64,000 nt of DNA from Pirellula staleyi DSM 6068 (GTDB taxonomy: Bacteria; Planctomycetota; Planctomycetia; Pirellulales; Pirellulaceae), in the NCBI GenBank assembly GCA_945875845.1, contig CAMCMB010000001.1:1-64000 (forward strand), written 5' to 3'. The notes under the pieces were generated by a model. That model made no database searches and was not told where the DNA came from. It was given only the letters and a program-made list of their open reading frames with translations. Below are positions 28,501-36,405 of this stretch, in pieces (position 1 is the first letter of the stretch; each line of letters opens with the position of its first letter). A program made the translations under genes and the position numbers.

Positions 28501-31500
28501 TACCGGTCGTCGAGCTCGAAACGTCGTTGTTGATCAGGGTCAAATCCGTTCCATAAAAACCGTTGGTGGGGCTCAGGTTTATGCCGGTGGTACGATTCCT
28601 GGCGGTGACGTTTTTAATCGTAAAGTTCGCACCCAAATTGCCCGAGCTGCCTCCGTAGTAAATACCATTGCCTGAAGCCGACGATCCGGAGTAACTCAAA
28701 TCCAATCCGTCAATTGTCGTATTCTCCATTTTGGCACCAAAGGACAGCGCGTTTCCTGTCACCGTATTCAAGCCCCCGTCAATGTTGCTAACAAGGAAAC
28801 CCGTGCCCACCGTGCCGAAGAATTGACCGCCAACGTTGGATATGTCGATCGCATTCAAGTTGTTGGTAAACTTATTACCGCTGGCGATAATCGGTACCGT
28901 ATTTGCATCTACACCGTCTGTGTAATCCGAGATCCGCATGCCTTGATTGTTGTTGGATACGTCGTTATTGATTAGGTTCAAATCCTGACCACCACCGGTC
29001 AAGTCGAACCCAAAATTGCGATTCGAAGCAGAGACATTTTGAATCGTCACGTTTGCACCCGCATTCAAATCCATGCGCAGGCCGAAACCGCTTCGCACGC
29101 TGCCTGTGTACGACAGATTCAATCCGTCGATCGTAGAGCCAGGGATGTTGAAAGCACGCAGCGCGGTTTCAACTGTATCATTCAAGCCGTCCGTAGCATT
29201 GTTGATAATGATTCCTGGCTGAATCGCAGAGGTTCCAATGTACTGATTGGGCGTGTCATCGATCTGCAACGCTCGGCCCGTTGCACCCGAAAACTTCGTA
29301 CCCGTCGCGACAACGGGAACTAGATTGGCATCCGCCCCGTCGCGGTAACCACTGATCGTCAGGGGATTCTCGTTGTTGGACAGATCGTTGTTGATGAGCG
29401 TCAAATCGGTGCCGCCACCATTCAAAAGAAATCCAAAGCTACGGTTCGTGGCCGAGACATTCTGAATCGTCACGCCGGAGCCCAAGTTTTCATTTTGAAA
29501 AATTCCGAAACCCGCCGGGCCAATGCCTGGGTAGGAGAGGTTCAAACCGTCGATGGTCGAATTCGGCAAGTTGGCAACGCGAAGCGCGATATTGGAACTT
29601 GAATTCAAGCCGTCCGTGGCGTTGTTAATGATGATCCCCGGTATCGACATGGATGTACCAATGTACTGACCAATCAGATTGTAGACCTGTAAAGTTTGTC
29701 CAGTGGAACCTGTGAATTTAGTCCCCGTAGCCACAACGGGAACCATATTGGAGTCCGCGCCGTCGCTGAACCCCGATATGTAAAGAGCATTATTGTTGTT
29801 CGACAGATCATTGTTGATCAGCGTCAAATCTTGGCCCGCATCCCCGATGCGGAAACCGTTGGTACGATTCTTGGCCGTGACATCTTTGATCGTCAGTCGG
29901 TTCATCGTCCCATCCGCATAGATGGCAGTTCCCGATTGCCCATCGCCCTGAAACGAAAGATCGAGTCCGATGATCGTCACATCGGCGGCACTGCTCAGAG
30001 AGATGGCTGTGCCCCTGGCGCTCCCCAAGCCGTCGGTGGCGTTATTGATGACGACGGACTCCGTTCCGGTAATGCCAAAAGTCAAACCGTCCATATTCCA
30101 AAGTCGCATGGCAGCACCTGCGTCGGTGAATTTGTTACCAGACAAATGGACTGGAAAGGTGTCTGAATCGACCCCGTCTTTAAATCCGTCGATGGACAAA
30201 GACAAATTGTTGTTGGACAAGTCGTTGTTCTTAACCGTGAGGTCCGTTGCGTTGTTCGCAGCCGTCACATTCATACCGACATTGCGATTCTTAATCGTAA
30301 AGTTCTGCAGAACCAACTCGCTGCCTGCGTTGGTAATGTTAAGGCCTGTGCCACTTCGTTCGGCCCCCGTATACGACAAATCCATGCCATCGATGGTCAG
30401 CCCAGTCAAACCATTCAGATTGAAAAGGGTTCCGGAGGCTGTTTTTAGGCCGTCCACGGCGGGGTTGACCAGCACCGACTTCAATCCCGATGTGCCAATC
30501 GAAATGCCGCTCATGTTGTTCAGTTGCAGCGCGTTGAAACTAGCGGTAAACGTATTGCCCGAGATCAAGACCGGCGACGAATCGGAATCTGCCCCGTCAG
30601 TCGCCCCGTCGACAACCAACGACGCGTTGTCATTGGACAGGTTGTTATTGGAGATGACAGGGTCGGTGCCACCCGTAATCTGAATCCCATTGTTTCGATT
30701 CGAAAGGGTGCTGCCCGTGATCGACAAATAATCGGAACCCACCGCGATGATACCATTGCCTGCTCGCGAAGCGCCTGTGTATCCCATGTTGACTCCCGTG
30801 ACCGTCACGTTGTCCACATTGTTCAAATTCAGGATCGTGCCCGTTGCGGAAGTGATCCCAGAGGCTGCATCCAGAACGATGTGGCTGCCCGACGCGCCAA
30901 TCGTCAAACCAGCGGAGGTGCCGGTCATCGTATCTAGGTTGAAGACATTGAAGCTGTTGGTGAAGATGTTTCCGGTCGCCAAAATGGCCGCCACCTGTTG
31001 ATCCCGAACCAATTGGGTCGCGTCAATCGCATGCGTGTTGTTGGTAAAGTTGCTATTCGTGACGATCAAATCACGGGTCCCGCCTGTGACGTAAACGCCA
31101 TTGACGCGATTGGCCAAGTTGCTGTTCTTGACAATCAGGTAGTCGCTGTTCGAACGGGCCCGGACCGCTTCGCCCGATCGCGAAATGCTCCCATAGCTGA
31201 GGTCGACATTGTCGATCGTGACGCAATCGACGTCGTTCAAAGCCAAAGCTTGGTTCGACACGCTCGGCATGCCACTGGTGACATCCTCAATGACAATATT
31301 GGCACCCGTTACCGACGCGTCTCCGATCAGTAATCCCCTCATGCCATTATCAATTCGAAGTCCATAGGAGCTGCCAGCAAATTGGTTGCCACGGATCCCC
31401 CCGACTCCAATCCCATAGACAGACGACAGGAAAATCGCACCGTTACCGCTGACATCAGCGCTCCTGAGCACGTTGTTCTGAATCGTTGGACTATTCGAGT

Positions 31501-33520
31501 TGAATACATGAATACCACCCAAATACATGCCAGAAGCGTTCACGCCTGTAATGACTACATTATCCGATCCGTTTCCCACAGAAATGCCAACGGTCGTGTA
31601 GTTTGCCGGGTTCAGAATGCTCGGCGCATCGGACAAGTCGAGATCTTCCAAGCGAACCATGTCCACATTGTTGACACGAATCAGCGTATCCCGAATGCCG
31701 CTAAACTTCAGTCCCTTCACAACAGTACCAACATTAGCCGGATTGCTGATATCCAGTCCGTATTGCAAAAGCGAATTGCCGTGAATGTGGATCAACGGCG
31801 TCCCTTGGTATCCAGGCTGCGATGTACCGTCGATAATGACCGTCCCGGTAATCGCAGGCAAAGCGCCAACCAAATGGATTGTCAACAATCCAGGACCGTT
31901 GGCATACGAGGTGTTGAATTTGATCAAGTCCGCACCAGTGGAGGCATTCGCGAGCGTGATCGCTTCGCGCAACGACAAACGCCCGGTTGTGTAAACGCCG
32001 TCGTTCTCGTCGACCAAGTTGTCGACAGTATAGATATTGGACGCAGCGATCGTCCCTACGGTCAGGACCACATCATTCCCGCTGCCCCCAGAGTAACTAA
32101 TCGTTGCGGGCAGTCCCGAATTCAAGAAGTTGCCAATGATCGCTCCCTGCGGCAAGTTACGAAACGTGCCGATGATGGCTTCCAAGCCATCGTTTTCAAT
32201 GATCGTAAATGTCTGGCCGGCAACCGGGTTGTGTGTTCCCGTGAGGATCAAGTGCGCATCATTGATGTCCACCTTACCAATCGTATTCAACTGGTTGTAA
32301 CCCGAGTCGACCCCTGTACCGCTGATGTTGATGGACAAGGCACGGCTGAGCTGCACTTGACTGCTCGCCCCGGTACGGATCTCCACGCCGCTCGAGGCCG
32401 GGCTGATCCCGGAGGGGGTGCTGAAAATCAAATTACCGCCTAAGGTGTCGATCGAACCGTTGCTGAAGTTGATCGCAGCATTATTGGTCAAGTTCATCGC
32501 GGTCGAGATGGGTCGAGTCATCGCACTGCTGACCGTGATCACACCCGTGTTGCCATCGCCGATCTGAATCGTGCCCGCGGTGACACGGTCCAGTTCCGCG
32601 TCGGTCAGGCTGAGACTGCCGATCGTGTTCGTACCAAGGTTGATCGGGCGATTGAGTTGAGCAGGAGCGATGGCGACCGTCGTGTTGCTCGTGATTGCCC
32701 CTTGAATATCGACATCGTTAATCGAGAGCGAGATCGGCCCTGTGTCAGTGGTCAATGTCCCGTCGACCGTAGTGATCATCGCCTCGGCAGAGACACTCAT
32801 CGCTCCCGTGCCTGACAACAAAGTAGAGGCTGATTGAAACGTGACAGCGTCCGCCCCACTACCTCCGTCGATGGCAAGGCTCTGGTTGATTGAAAGTGTT
32901 AGTCCGTTGATATTGATCGTGTCGTTTCCACCCAAACTGTTGATGCTAAGCGTGCCACTGAAAGCGGACAGCGGGATGGTGACGGATTCGGTTCCGCTTC
33001 CAATGGTGCCGCCGACGCTCGACGAAATAAAGTCGCCAGTGGACGACGTCATTCTGAGATTACCAGCATTTGTCTCGAACACCCACGCATTGACTGCGTT
33101 GTCCCCATTGACCACAAGGTTACCGGAAACCACGGAAACATCCGTTGCCAATAATTGCCTTACTTCGAGTGGTTCGTGGATTAGGCGTCGGAGCAAAGAA
33201 TGCTTGGCGTCCCGATACTTCTTGCTCTGGTGAATGTCGGTTGATCGCTTTTTCAATCGCATGACAGGTGATTTGTGCCGCAACCCGATCAAGGCCATCA
33301 ACGCCAACCACAGACCGTTTGCTTTTGAAAAAGCGGTCCAATTCCAGCCATTCGAAATTCGAAAAGTTCGCTGCCACCAAGCCATCCTTGCTTGAAAACG
33401 CGCTGTGGTACTTTGTGTCACTTCTCGCATCCTCTCGCGGATACGCTGTAACTTGACTTGATTGCGGTCGGATCGGGAACTTGGATTGTCGCTATTGCGA
33501 TGGCGTCGTTGATTTGTCAT
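19529..33520 (-). CDS. Giant secreted repeat protein with LEPR-like start, beta-helix repeats and dockerin-like end
   Basis: From ATG 33520 this is 4663 residues. Near residues 70-125 are a hydrophobic stretch (GLWLALMALIGL) and an LEPR-type motif (HEPLEVRQLLA), the planctomycete export mark. After a beta-rich region come two modules, each introduced by SLREAI (about residues 520 and 2065), made of Asn/Ser/Gly-rich right-handed beta-helix repeats. About twenty copies of an IDGLDLSY-SGTGI type unit occur, with period near 137 residues. Then follow a GEVEDY segment (about 3770), an autotransporter-type beta repeat (GSGKMTLAGNNTFTGNT, about 3920), two VNDAP cadherin-like domains (about 4230 and 4335), an Ig-like domain, and two dockerin-like calcium loops (GDVNGNGIVANND and RDVNGNGIVANND) at the end. 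Probably an adhesin, polysaccharide-binding or cell-wall protein. Cys and Lys are scarce. The alternative TTG at 33553 is less likely. Confidence 0.88.
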   Translation of the reverse strand: MTNQRRHRNSDNPSSRSDRNQVKLQRIRERMREVTQSTTARFQARMAWWQRTFRISNGWNWTAFSKANGLWLALMALIGLRHKSPVMRLKKRSTDIHQSKKYRDAKHSLLRRLIHEPLEVRQLLATDVSVVSGNLVVNGDNAVNAWVFETNAGNLRMTSSTGDFISSSVGGTIGSGTESVTIPLSAFSGTLSINSLGGNDTININGLTLSINQSLAIDGGSGADAVTFQSASTLLSGTGAMSVSAEAMITTVDGTLTTDTGPISLSINDVDIQGAITSNTTVAIAPAQLNRPINLGTNTIGSLSLTDAELDRVTAGTIQIGDGNTGVITVSSAMTRPISTAMNLTNNAAINFSNGSIDTLGGNLIFSTPSGISPASSGVEIRTGASSQVQLSRALSINISGTGVDSGYNQLNTIGKVDINDAHLILTGTHNPVAGQTFTIIENDGLEAIIGTFRNLPQGAIIGNFLNSGLPATISYSGGSGNDVVLTVGTIAASNIYTVDNLVDENDGVYTTGRLSLREAITLANASTGADLIKFNTSYANGPGLLTIHLVGALPAITGTVIIDGTSQPGYQGTPLIHIHGNSLLQYGLDISNPANVGTVVKGLKFSGIRDTLIRVNNVDMVRLEDLDLSDAPSILNPANYTTVGISVGNGSDNVVITGVNASGMYLGGIHVFNSNSPTIQNNVLRSADVSGNGAIFLSSVYGIGVGGIRGNQFAGSSYGLRIDNGMRGLLIGDASVTGANIVIEDVTSGMPSVSNQALALNDVDCVTIDNVDLSYGSISRSGEAVRARSNSDYLIVKNSNLANRVNGVYVTGGTRDLIVTNSNFTNNTHAIDATQLVRDQQVAAILATGNIFTNSFNVFNLDTMTGTSAGLTIGASGSHIVLDAASGITSATGTILNLNNVDNVTVTGVNMGYTGASRAGNGIIAVGSDYLSITGSTLSNRNNGIQITGGTDPVISNNNLSNDNASLVVDGATDGADSDSSPVLISGNTFTASFNALQLNNMSGISIGTSGLKSVLVNPAVDGLKTASGTLFNLNGLTGLTIDGMDLSYTGAERSGTGLNITNAGSELVLQNFTIKNRNVGMNVTAANNATDLTVKNNDLSNNNLSLSIDGFKDGVDSDTFPVHLSGNKFTDAGAAMRLWNMDGLTFGITGTESVVINNATDGLGSARGTAISLSSAADVTIIGLDLSFQGDGQSGTAIYADGTMNRLTIKDVTAKNRTNGFRIGDAGQDLTLINNDLSNNNNALYISGFSDGADSNMVPVVATGTKFTGSTGQTLQVYNLIGQYIGTSMSIPGIIINNATDGLNSSSNIALRVANLPNSTIDGLNLSYPGIGPAGFGIFQNENLGSGVTIQNVSATNRSFGFLLNGGGTDLTLINNDLSNNENPLTISGYRDGADANLVPVVATGTKFSGATGRALQIDDTPNQYIGTSAIQPGIIINNATDGLNDTVETALRAFNIPGSTIDGLNLSYTGSVRSGFGLRMDLNAGANVTIQNVSASNRNFGFDLTGGGQDLNLINNDVSNNNQGMRISDYTDGVDANTVPIIASGNKFTNNLNAIDISNVGGQFFGTVGTGFLVSNIDGGLNTVTGNALSFGAKMENTTIDGLDLSYSGSSASGNGIYYGGSSGNLGANFTIKNVTARNRTTGINLSPTNGFYGTDLTLINNDVSSSTTGMRLHAFQDGSDSDTQPIIASGNVFTNNVTGLEIFNLSNQYIGTAGTGFIVNNATSGLNTVTGSALVVLGLMQNTTIDGLDLSYTGRSRTGSGIKYDSAFNHLGQNFTIQNASARNRDIGIYLSPTSGYYGTDLTLINNDVSNSNIGMQLSSFQDGSDADNVPIVASGNIFTNDGTGMYLSNMSGQFIGTSGTGILVDNTTSGLKSVTGTALHLNTLVNVTVDGLDVSWNGSATHTGQGIYSTGSNNVTVTHVTASNRNEGVRIDGGNLLNINNSTFSNNTTGVRSNGVGTSSLVNNNTIQANTLGVAQSGVVQVNGTSNYWGSASAPTLNGANGYTGDVDVGLNLPIAPAGAPAVPAYPPGTLVSFPTTANPLEVTTSNDFVTADGSTSLREAILAANVSGGNITFVAGLNAQTIRLTSPLPAITKQVAIDGAGRITIDGQFNSGDVFFLNGATASNSSIQGLKIKGFTSEGFGIRVNGATGVTLQNLDLSDPAGNSVPTGTGIQVENSSTNVVINNVNVSRTINGIVVSLSNTPTITNVNASFTGNGVQVMGSTSSNITNVNASSTMNGIRVIASANATIRDNTLNNSDLSLYLNGSTGLAVGAIRGNTFSGSSHALRIDDGQTGLMIGNASLSATAHIVIEDGTSGMSTVTARAIYLKDGSASATIDGVQLGYNAGRSGEGIRVDGGGQFLTIKNSNVSGRTNGVKVTAGMNLTLTGNNLSNNGQSVDISGVTRQAIAPAPAAVTASGNIFTNSANAIAISGLTGASAGLTIGTSGTNIVIDNATSGLQSVPGTAILLSISDNVTISGIDVSYNGTNGMARSGTGILGTATTGSTSWTITNVNASNRATGISVNGGNDLTLTGNTLVHCGQAISVVEVTKRTPASKAVTASGNIFTNSLNGLAISKMTAANAGLTIGTTGSEDVVINNATSGLQSVTGTAISLLDVQDVSIIGVDLGFAGGYRTGSGIIGNSSSSPSSGFWTITNVNASNRVNGIWISGGKNVTLMGNNLSNNDHSMKVSDVTRIAPAVSAVIASGNIFTNSTNAIAIANLNNSDLTIGTAGSENIVINNATSGLQTVDGTAFSLDKVGNVTITGVDLGYTGGFRSGAGIKINAEAGSSSTLQNVIASNRLTGIQIIGGRDVTANHNTLTNTQTALYVDSVTKVSSAASVIASGNTFDNSGTALQLWNLSSGLTIGTANDSNIKIDNATSGLQSNTGRVIHLRQISNVNIDGLDVGYSGSERSGTGIYVDGTNHNVTINLVTATNRMTGLRLGDAGQDLTVTNNNLSNNGLALYINSFSDGPDTGKPDNTVPVIATGNTFTGSTSGIELHNLVNQVVATSGTGIVLSNTDGLTGTTLTALRLSDTNGLTVSGLDLSFAGASQSGYGIFADGTHHNMTITGVTATNRSTGFRLGNAGQDLTLTNNNLSNNGLALYLKGFSDGSDINTVPVIATGNTFTGSMSGIELYEMTNQVVATSGTGIIVANTDGLTDATLTALRLSDMNGLTVSSLDLSYAGAGRSGTGIYADGTNHNMTITGVRATGRNRGFRIGNAGQDLVLTNNDLSNTNYGLFLRGYYDGDDADTVPVVASGNKFFDVIREALVIQNMSGLYIGTTGIGILINNAADGLSSTPGVALRFHNIPDSTIDGIDLSYSGIMRSGYGIRALQEFSDSDYLFGDIGNNVTIKNVIATNRDYGISLEGGGSDLKLLENNLSNNGTSLGLKDFRDGGDSDNAPFSGTGNWHTGSTNGIYLENMRYDSLVLGNSIAPGVHFVIDGNSGLTSVSGDALHLFNVDNVTIDGIDLSYRGFRRSGTGIRANDSYVKNLTLKNVTISNRVTGLTYNPNTNFADYLLKIQDSNFLNNDTAIIAVQNSAGGYIRNSRIEGNDIGLAYTTALNDSIILDAKGNYWGPGGSGAPGVDNNNGFTSNPANKVDITGYLATIPAVLHRDFGDAPIAFGFSTSLAGFGARHIATGPMLGTTRDTEADVTGSTLVNADSLNGTNDEEGVTVGILTPGANAIAKVLVTSSGIARLDAWIDFNRDGDWEDAGEKIADSVSVVNGENTITFVVPSNANISLNYARFRISTDGGLDNFGEAVDGEVEDYVVGNIYVDDNWTNSTIFPDGTVLTDTDPMMAGDQWGVIGLNAFATVNGGLAAATAGTQGQVIVNSGDYSTENANVTKAGLVVKFQEAASTLGSLDDATSTAIVDLAGITLTVGGTNLDTRFDSSIVGTGNLIKVGSGKMTLAGNNTFTGNTTINVGTLGLASSSNNNIASSPFITVGSGTTLEVAGLSGSELQLASGQTLRGTGSVTGGAVKALSNSTIDPAGSGTGILNTQSVVFTSNSTFKVQVNGTALAGTDYDQLNVTGSVDLGNASLNVTGIVANEGVPIVLINNDGNDTVTGTFNGLAERANVIINGKRFLISYQGGSNNNDVVLVSPTPINTVPGNQTVAEDVSLAFVAGVNGISVFDYNDDMSTTKLTVTNGKLTIGSLAGGASISAGANNSSTLTLSGTQTQINASLATLSYQGNQDYNGPDSLVVVSTDAQNDVDSDTVSISITPVNDAPVAVNDGTDSAAFGTVPEDGSLSSGAGVLNNDTDVDVGDSLTAELVTNVLHGSLVLNANGSFNYIPTANYNGPDSFTYRAKDSAGIYSNVATVFLNVTAVNDAPILVIPIPDTTFAPANPFVVTAASTFSFPAGSFIDPDGDVITYSATLMNGSALPSWLTFNPTTRTFIGTPTHDEIGTWNIKVIATDPSLAFAFDTFDLNVVDTTAPTIGEVKAAGTAWTSDFKFFVDPVNTVTTVDRDFADGVGYAIPTNTLANQLKPLPWTNLNRIVISFSEEVTGVNLTSVQVIGVHKLNYKVAGGSGPTLTDVIYTGKQATLVFTGGSLDDGALTADKLLIKIDAGLVKDLANNPLAAFLFRINVLPGDVNGNGIVANNDSSLARDHLGISPTDGPLYDPRRDVNGNGIVANNDVSLVRARLGFELPTTDPVS

Positions 33521-34120
33521 TGGGAGTATCGGTCTGTGCGATGGAAGAAACAATCAGGAACGGCTTTGGAAGCAAAACGGCGCTTGAGTTGTTGGAAAAA
33601 ATTTTCCAAAAAAGATACGCAAAATCCGCACTTTCTCGTTAATACTCATGAGGAAGTGCATCGGGAAAGTTGCTCTTCCAATCCGAGAAACGAATGGATC
33701 GAGCATCGAAACCGGAGATCGCAGCCACGCGTCGGTTGCGTACGACTGAACTAGGAAACGTGACGCTCAAACGCAAGGCGGGAAGATTGCCATTGGTCCA
33801 ACGCATGAAACTGCCTCCTATGCAAAATCCGAAAAGCCTGGCGGCTCATTAAATGCGATACGTTGGAAAGATTCAAGCTTAAAAAGCAAGGATGCGGCAA
33901 AGCTCACGAACCGGACTCAACCCAACATTCGATTCGCTAAGGGGTGTTTTTTCACCTTGCGCCAGGTTTTTTTGGGTTTTTGGTTTGCTAAGTAAGCATC
34001 GTAGAGGTTTCGCAATACCGGCGAATACGCCAGCGAGATTTCAAGGCAACTCAGCTATAGTGATGAACCGTTTCCACGTCACGCTCCAACCGATCCGAAT
34101 CGAACCCTACCGACAACCCC
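33521..34120. other. Divergent intergenic region upstream of the giant gene
   Basis: The 600 bp hold no gene I can support. They separate the giant minus-strand gene from the plus-strand HExxH protein and must contain both promoters. A perfect inverted repeat lies at 33592-33609, and AT-rich blocks follow. A 60-codon plus-strand frame at 33670 has no other support. Confidence 0.5.
33592..33609. promoter_or_regulatory. Perfect inverted repeat upstream of the giant gene
   Basis: TTGGAAAA-AA-TTTTCCAA is an 8-bp inverted repeat with a 2-bp centre, 72-89 bp before ATG 33520. The place suits a regulator binding site for the giant surface protein gene; no matching regulator is known in the window. 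Confidence 0.4.
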
Positions 34121-34921
34121 GTGCATTCCCTAAACCCAATAAGCCGTTGGATCGTCACTTGTTTTGTTGGAATCACTTGTTTGGCGCAACTGGGGCCGGC
34201 CCAATCGCCGAAAATTCATCCTTGGTTGGCTCAAGCTCCCGGCGAATTTGTTCGACTGATTGATCGCGGAAACGTGCAAATCAAAGTGGATGATGAGCAA
34301 ATCCGACTTTCAGGGAAATCCGCTCTGACGCTGTTCCAATTCGTGGCCGATTTCGACTCGAAATTCAAATACGAATGGATGGATTCCCAACCGCAAAACG
34401 GCCTATGGAAAGCGAGAATCATCGCTTGGATGGACGCGCCCACGATTCGATTGGAGCACACCATTTGTATCCCGTCGACCTATAACCCGTCAGAACCTTG
34501 GACGTCGAAATTGATCAAGCATGAGTTTGACCACGTAGCTATCAGCACCGACCCGAGACTTGTTAAAATCATCCAACGCGTCGTGCAACGCCGCCGAATT
34601 TGGGTGGAACAGTTCGAGCAAACGACCATGCCAAGCGAAAACGATGTGCGGGACCGAATCCGCCAAGAGATCGCCGTCGAAATCAAGAACTGCGAACGAA
34701 TGGTCCAAGCCCAATACGATCGCCTAGACAAAGAATCGTCCGAGGGACTATCCACGATCGGAAACCGTTTCGACTTCTTTCTCGAACTGTATTCGGTCCC
34801 GGGGTTAGAGCGATGTCAGTTCGCGTATGTCGATGAAGTTCGGACCTGGCTCAAGGACAAACGGCTCGCCAGTTCGACCAAGAAAGATGTCGAGCAGCAC
34901 TATTTGTTCTTGAGCCCCTAA
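34121..34921 (+). CDS. Secreted protein with HExxH zinc-site motif
   Basis: The 266-residue product begins with a GTG and a likely signal peptide (WIVTCFVGITCLAQLGPAQS). A beta-rich domain follows (about residues 40-125), then KLIKHEFDHVAI with the zinc-metalloprotease pattern His134-Glu135-x-x-His138. The next 90 residues are helical and charged, with FELYSVPGL-type C-terminal part after NRFDFFLELY. It resembles small putative zinc peptidases of the DUF922 type (inference from the motif and layout). A third zinc ligand cannot be fixed by eye. Both neighbours are on the minus strand: it is divergent from the giant gene and convergent with the DUF1501 gene, whose last base directly follows its stop. 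Confidence 0.6.
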   Translation: MHSLNPISRWIVTCFVGITCLAQLGPAQSPKIHPWLAQAPGEFVRLIDRGNVQIKVDDEQIRLSGKSALTLFQFVADFDSKFKYEWMDSQPQNGLWKARIIAWMDAPTIRLEHTICIPSTYNPSEPWTSKLIKHEFDHVAISTDPRLVKIIQRVVQRRRIWVEQFEQTTMPSENDVRDRIRQEIAVEIKNCERMVQAQYDRLDKESSEGLSTIGNRFDFFLELYSVPGLERCQFAYVDEVRTWLKDKRLASSTKKDVEQHYLFLSP

Positions 34922-36403
34922 CTAGCTGAGTATTTCCGATACGATTCGGGTTTGCTCGACGCCGGTCAGCTTTTGATCGAGTCCTTGGAATTTGAACGTG
35001 AATCGCGAATGGTCTATCCCCATGCAATGCAAAATCGTGGCATTCAAGTCATTGACGCTCACAGGATCACGAACAACGTTGTAGCTAAAATCATCGGTCT
35101 CGCCGTGAACGTAGCCTCGCTTGATACCACCGCCAGCCAACCAAACGCAAAAATTGCGAGGATGATGGTCGCGCCCGTAATCGTCTTTGGTCAACGTCCC
35201 TTGTGAATAGACCGTACGACCGAACTCACCACCGCATACGACGAGCGTATCGTCGAGCATTCCACGCTGCTTGAGATCGGTCACCAAAGCCGCAGTCGCT
35301 TGGTCGGTATCGCGGCACTGGTTGGCCAACTGGCGAGGCAAGTTGCCGTGCGTGTCCCAGCCTCGATGAAGAATCTGCACCATTCGCACGCCTCGCTCCA
35401 CTAGGCGTCGCGCTAGCAAAGCACTGTGTGCAAACGTCCCCGGCACCTTGGCATCGGGGCCATACAATTCCATGGCGGCAGCAGACTCTTGGCTGATATC
35501 GGTCAGTTCAGGAACGCTGCTCTGCATCCGGAAAGCCATTTCATATTGCGAAATCCGCGTTTCCGTTTCCGGATCGCCAAATCGTTCCAAGCCCTGCCGA
35601 TTCAACTCATTGAGCGCATCCAACATGGCTCGGCGATCCTCGCTGAGAACACCTTCTGGATTGCGCAAGTACAACACCGGATCGCCGCTGCCTCGCAATG
35701 CGACCCCGTTGAATCGCGTCGGCAGAAATCCGCTTCCCCACATTCGGTTGTATAAGGCTTGCGCGTTGCTATCTGACGGAAATCTCGGTGTAAAGACCAT
35801 GAACGCAGGTAGATCGTTGTTGTCACTTCCAAGTCCATAGGCTAGCCACGAACCGAAGCTGGCTTTTCCAGGAACTTCGGAACCGGTCATCACAAAGGTA
35901 CATGCAGGGTCGTGATTGATGGCGTTGGTCTGCACCGATCGAATCAGCGTAAAATCATCGACAATTTTTGCTGTGTATGGCATCAATTCCGTATTCGCCC
36001 AAATTCCAGATTCTCCTACCTGCTTGAACTTGAATTTCGTTGGAGCCACAGGGAACCGCGTTTGCCCGCTGGTCATCGTCGACAAACGCTGCCCTCCTCG
36101 CACCGAGTCGGGTAGTTCCTTGTCGAAATAATCCATCAACTGGGGTTTATAATCCCAGGTGTCATGCTGTGGCGGACCACCATTAAAATGCACGTAGATG
36201 ATCGCCTTGGCTTTCGGGGCAAAATGTGGGAGGCCCGGCAACGGCATGTGGACGCGCTCGGTTGCCGTTGAGCCACTCTGCGAATTCCCAAATAGCGTTT
36301 TGCCGGCCATGGAGGCGAGTGCCATACCACCGAGTCGCAACCCTTGGTCGCCAAAAAATTGCCGTCGAGTCTGTTGAACTTGATTTTCGATCCAGGGATG
36401 CAT
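34922..36403 (-). CDS. DUF1501 domain protein, Tat-exported
   Basis: The 493-residue protein has a twin-arginine leader ([20 protein letters not shown], Arg13-Arg14) and the DUF1501 core: [24 protein letters not shown] near residue 65, [32 protein letters not shown], and the C-terminal [15 protein letters not shown] and [19 protein letters not shown]. The family is related to sulfatase/alkaline phosphatase folds and is much expanded in planctomycetes, with unknown substrate. It starts 2 bp after the stop of the cytochrome/DUF1553 gene, the standard pairing in this phylum, so the two are surely co-transcribed and probably act together outside the inner membrane. Confidence 0.92.
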   Translation of the reverse strand: MHPWIENQVQQTRRQFFGDQGLRLGGMALASMAGKTLFGNSQSGSTATERVHMPLPGLPHFAPKAKAIIYVHFNGGPPQHDTWDYKPQLMDYFDKELPDSVRGGQRLSTMTSGQTRFPVAPTKFKFKQVGESGIWANTELMPYTAKIVDDFTLIRSVQTNAINHDPACTFVMTGSEVPGKASFGSWLAYGLGSDNNDLPAFMVFTPRFPSDSNAQALYNRMWGSGFLPTRFNGVALRGSGDPVLYLRNPEGVLSEDRRAMLDALNELNRQGLERFGDPETETRISQYEMAFRMQSSVPELTDISQESAAAMELYGPDAKVPGTFAHSALLARRLVERGVRMVQILHRGWDTHGNLPRQLANQCRDTDQATAALVTDLKQRGMLDDTLVVCGGEFGRTVYSQGTLTKDDYGRDHHPRNFCVWLAGGGIKRGYVHGETDDFSYNVVRDPVSVNDLNATILHCMGIDHSRFTFKFQGLDQKLTGVEQTRIVSEILS

Positions 36404-36405
36404 GG

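Noticed and set aside
22287-32443. Many long plus-strand frames opposite the giant gene (up to 353 codons)
   Set aside because: They are the antisense of a repetitive, strongly codon-biased gene, they lack domain-like features, and the minus-strand frame is continuous over 14 kb.
33670-33852. 60-codon plus-strand frame in the divergent region
   Set aside because: No clear ribosome site or protein-like pattern; basic composition fits random reading.
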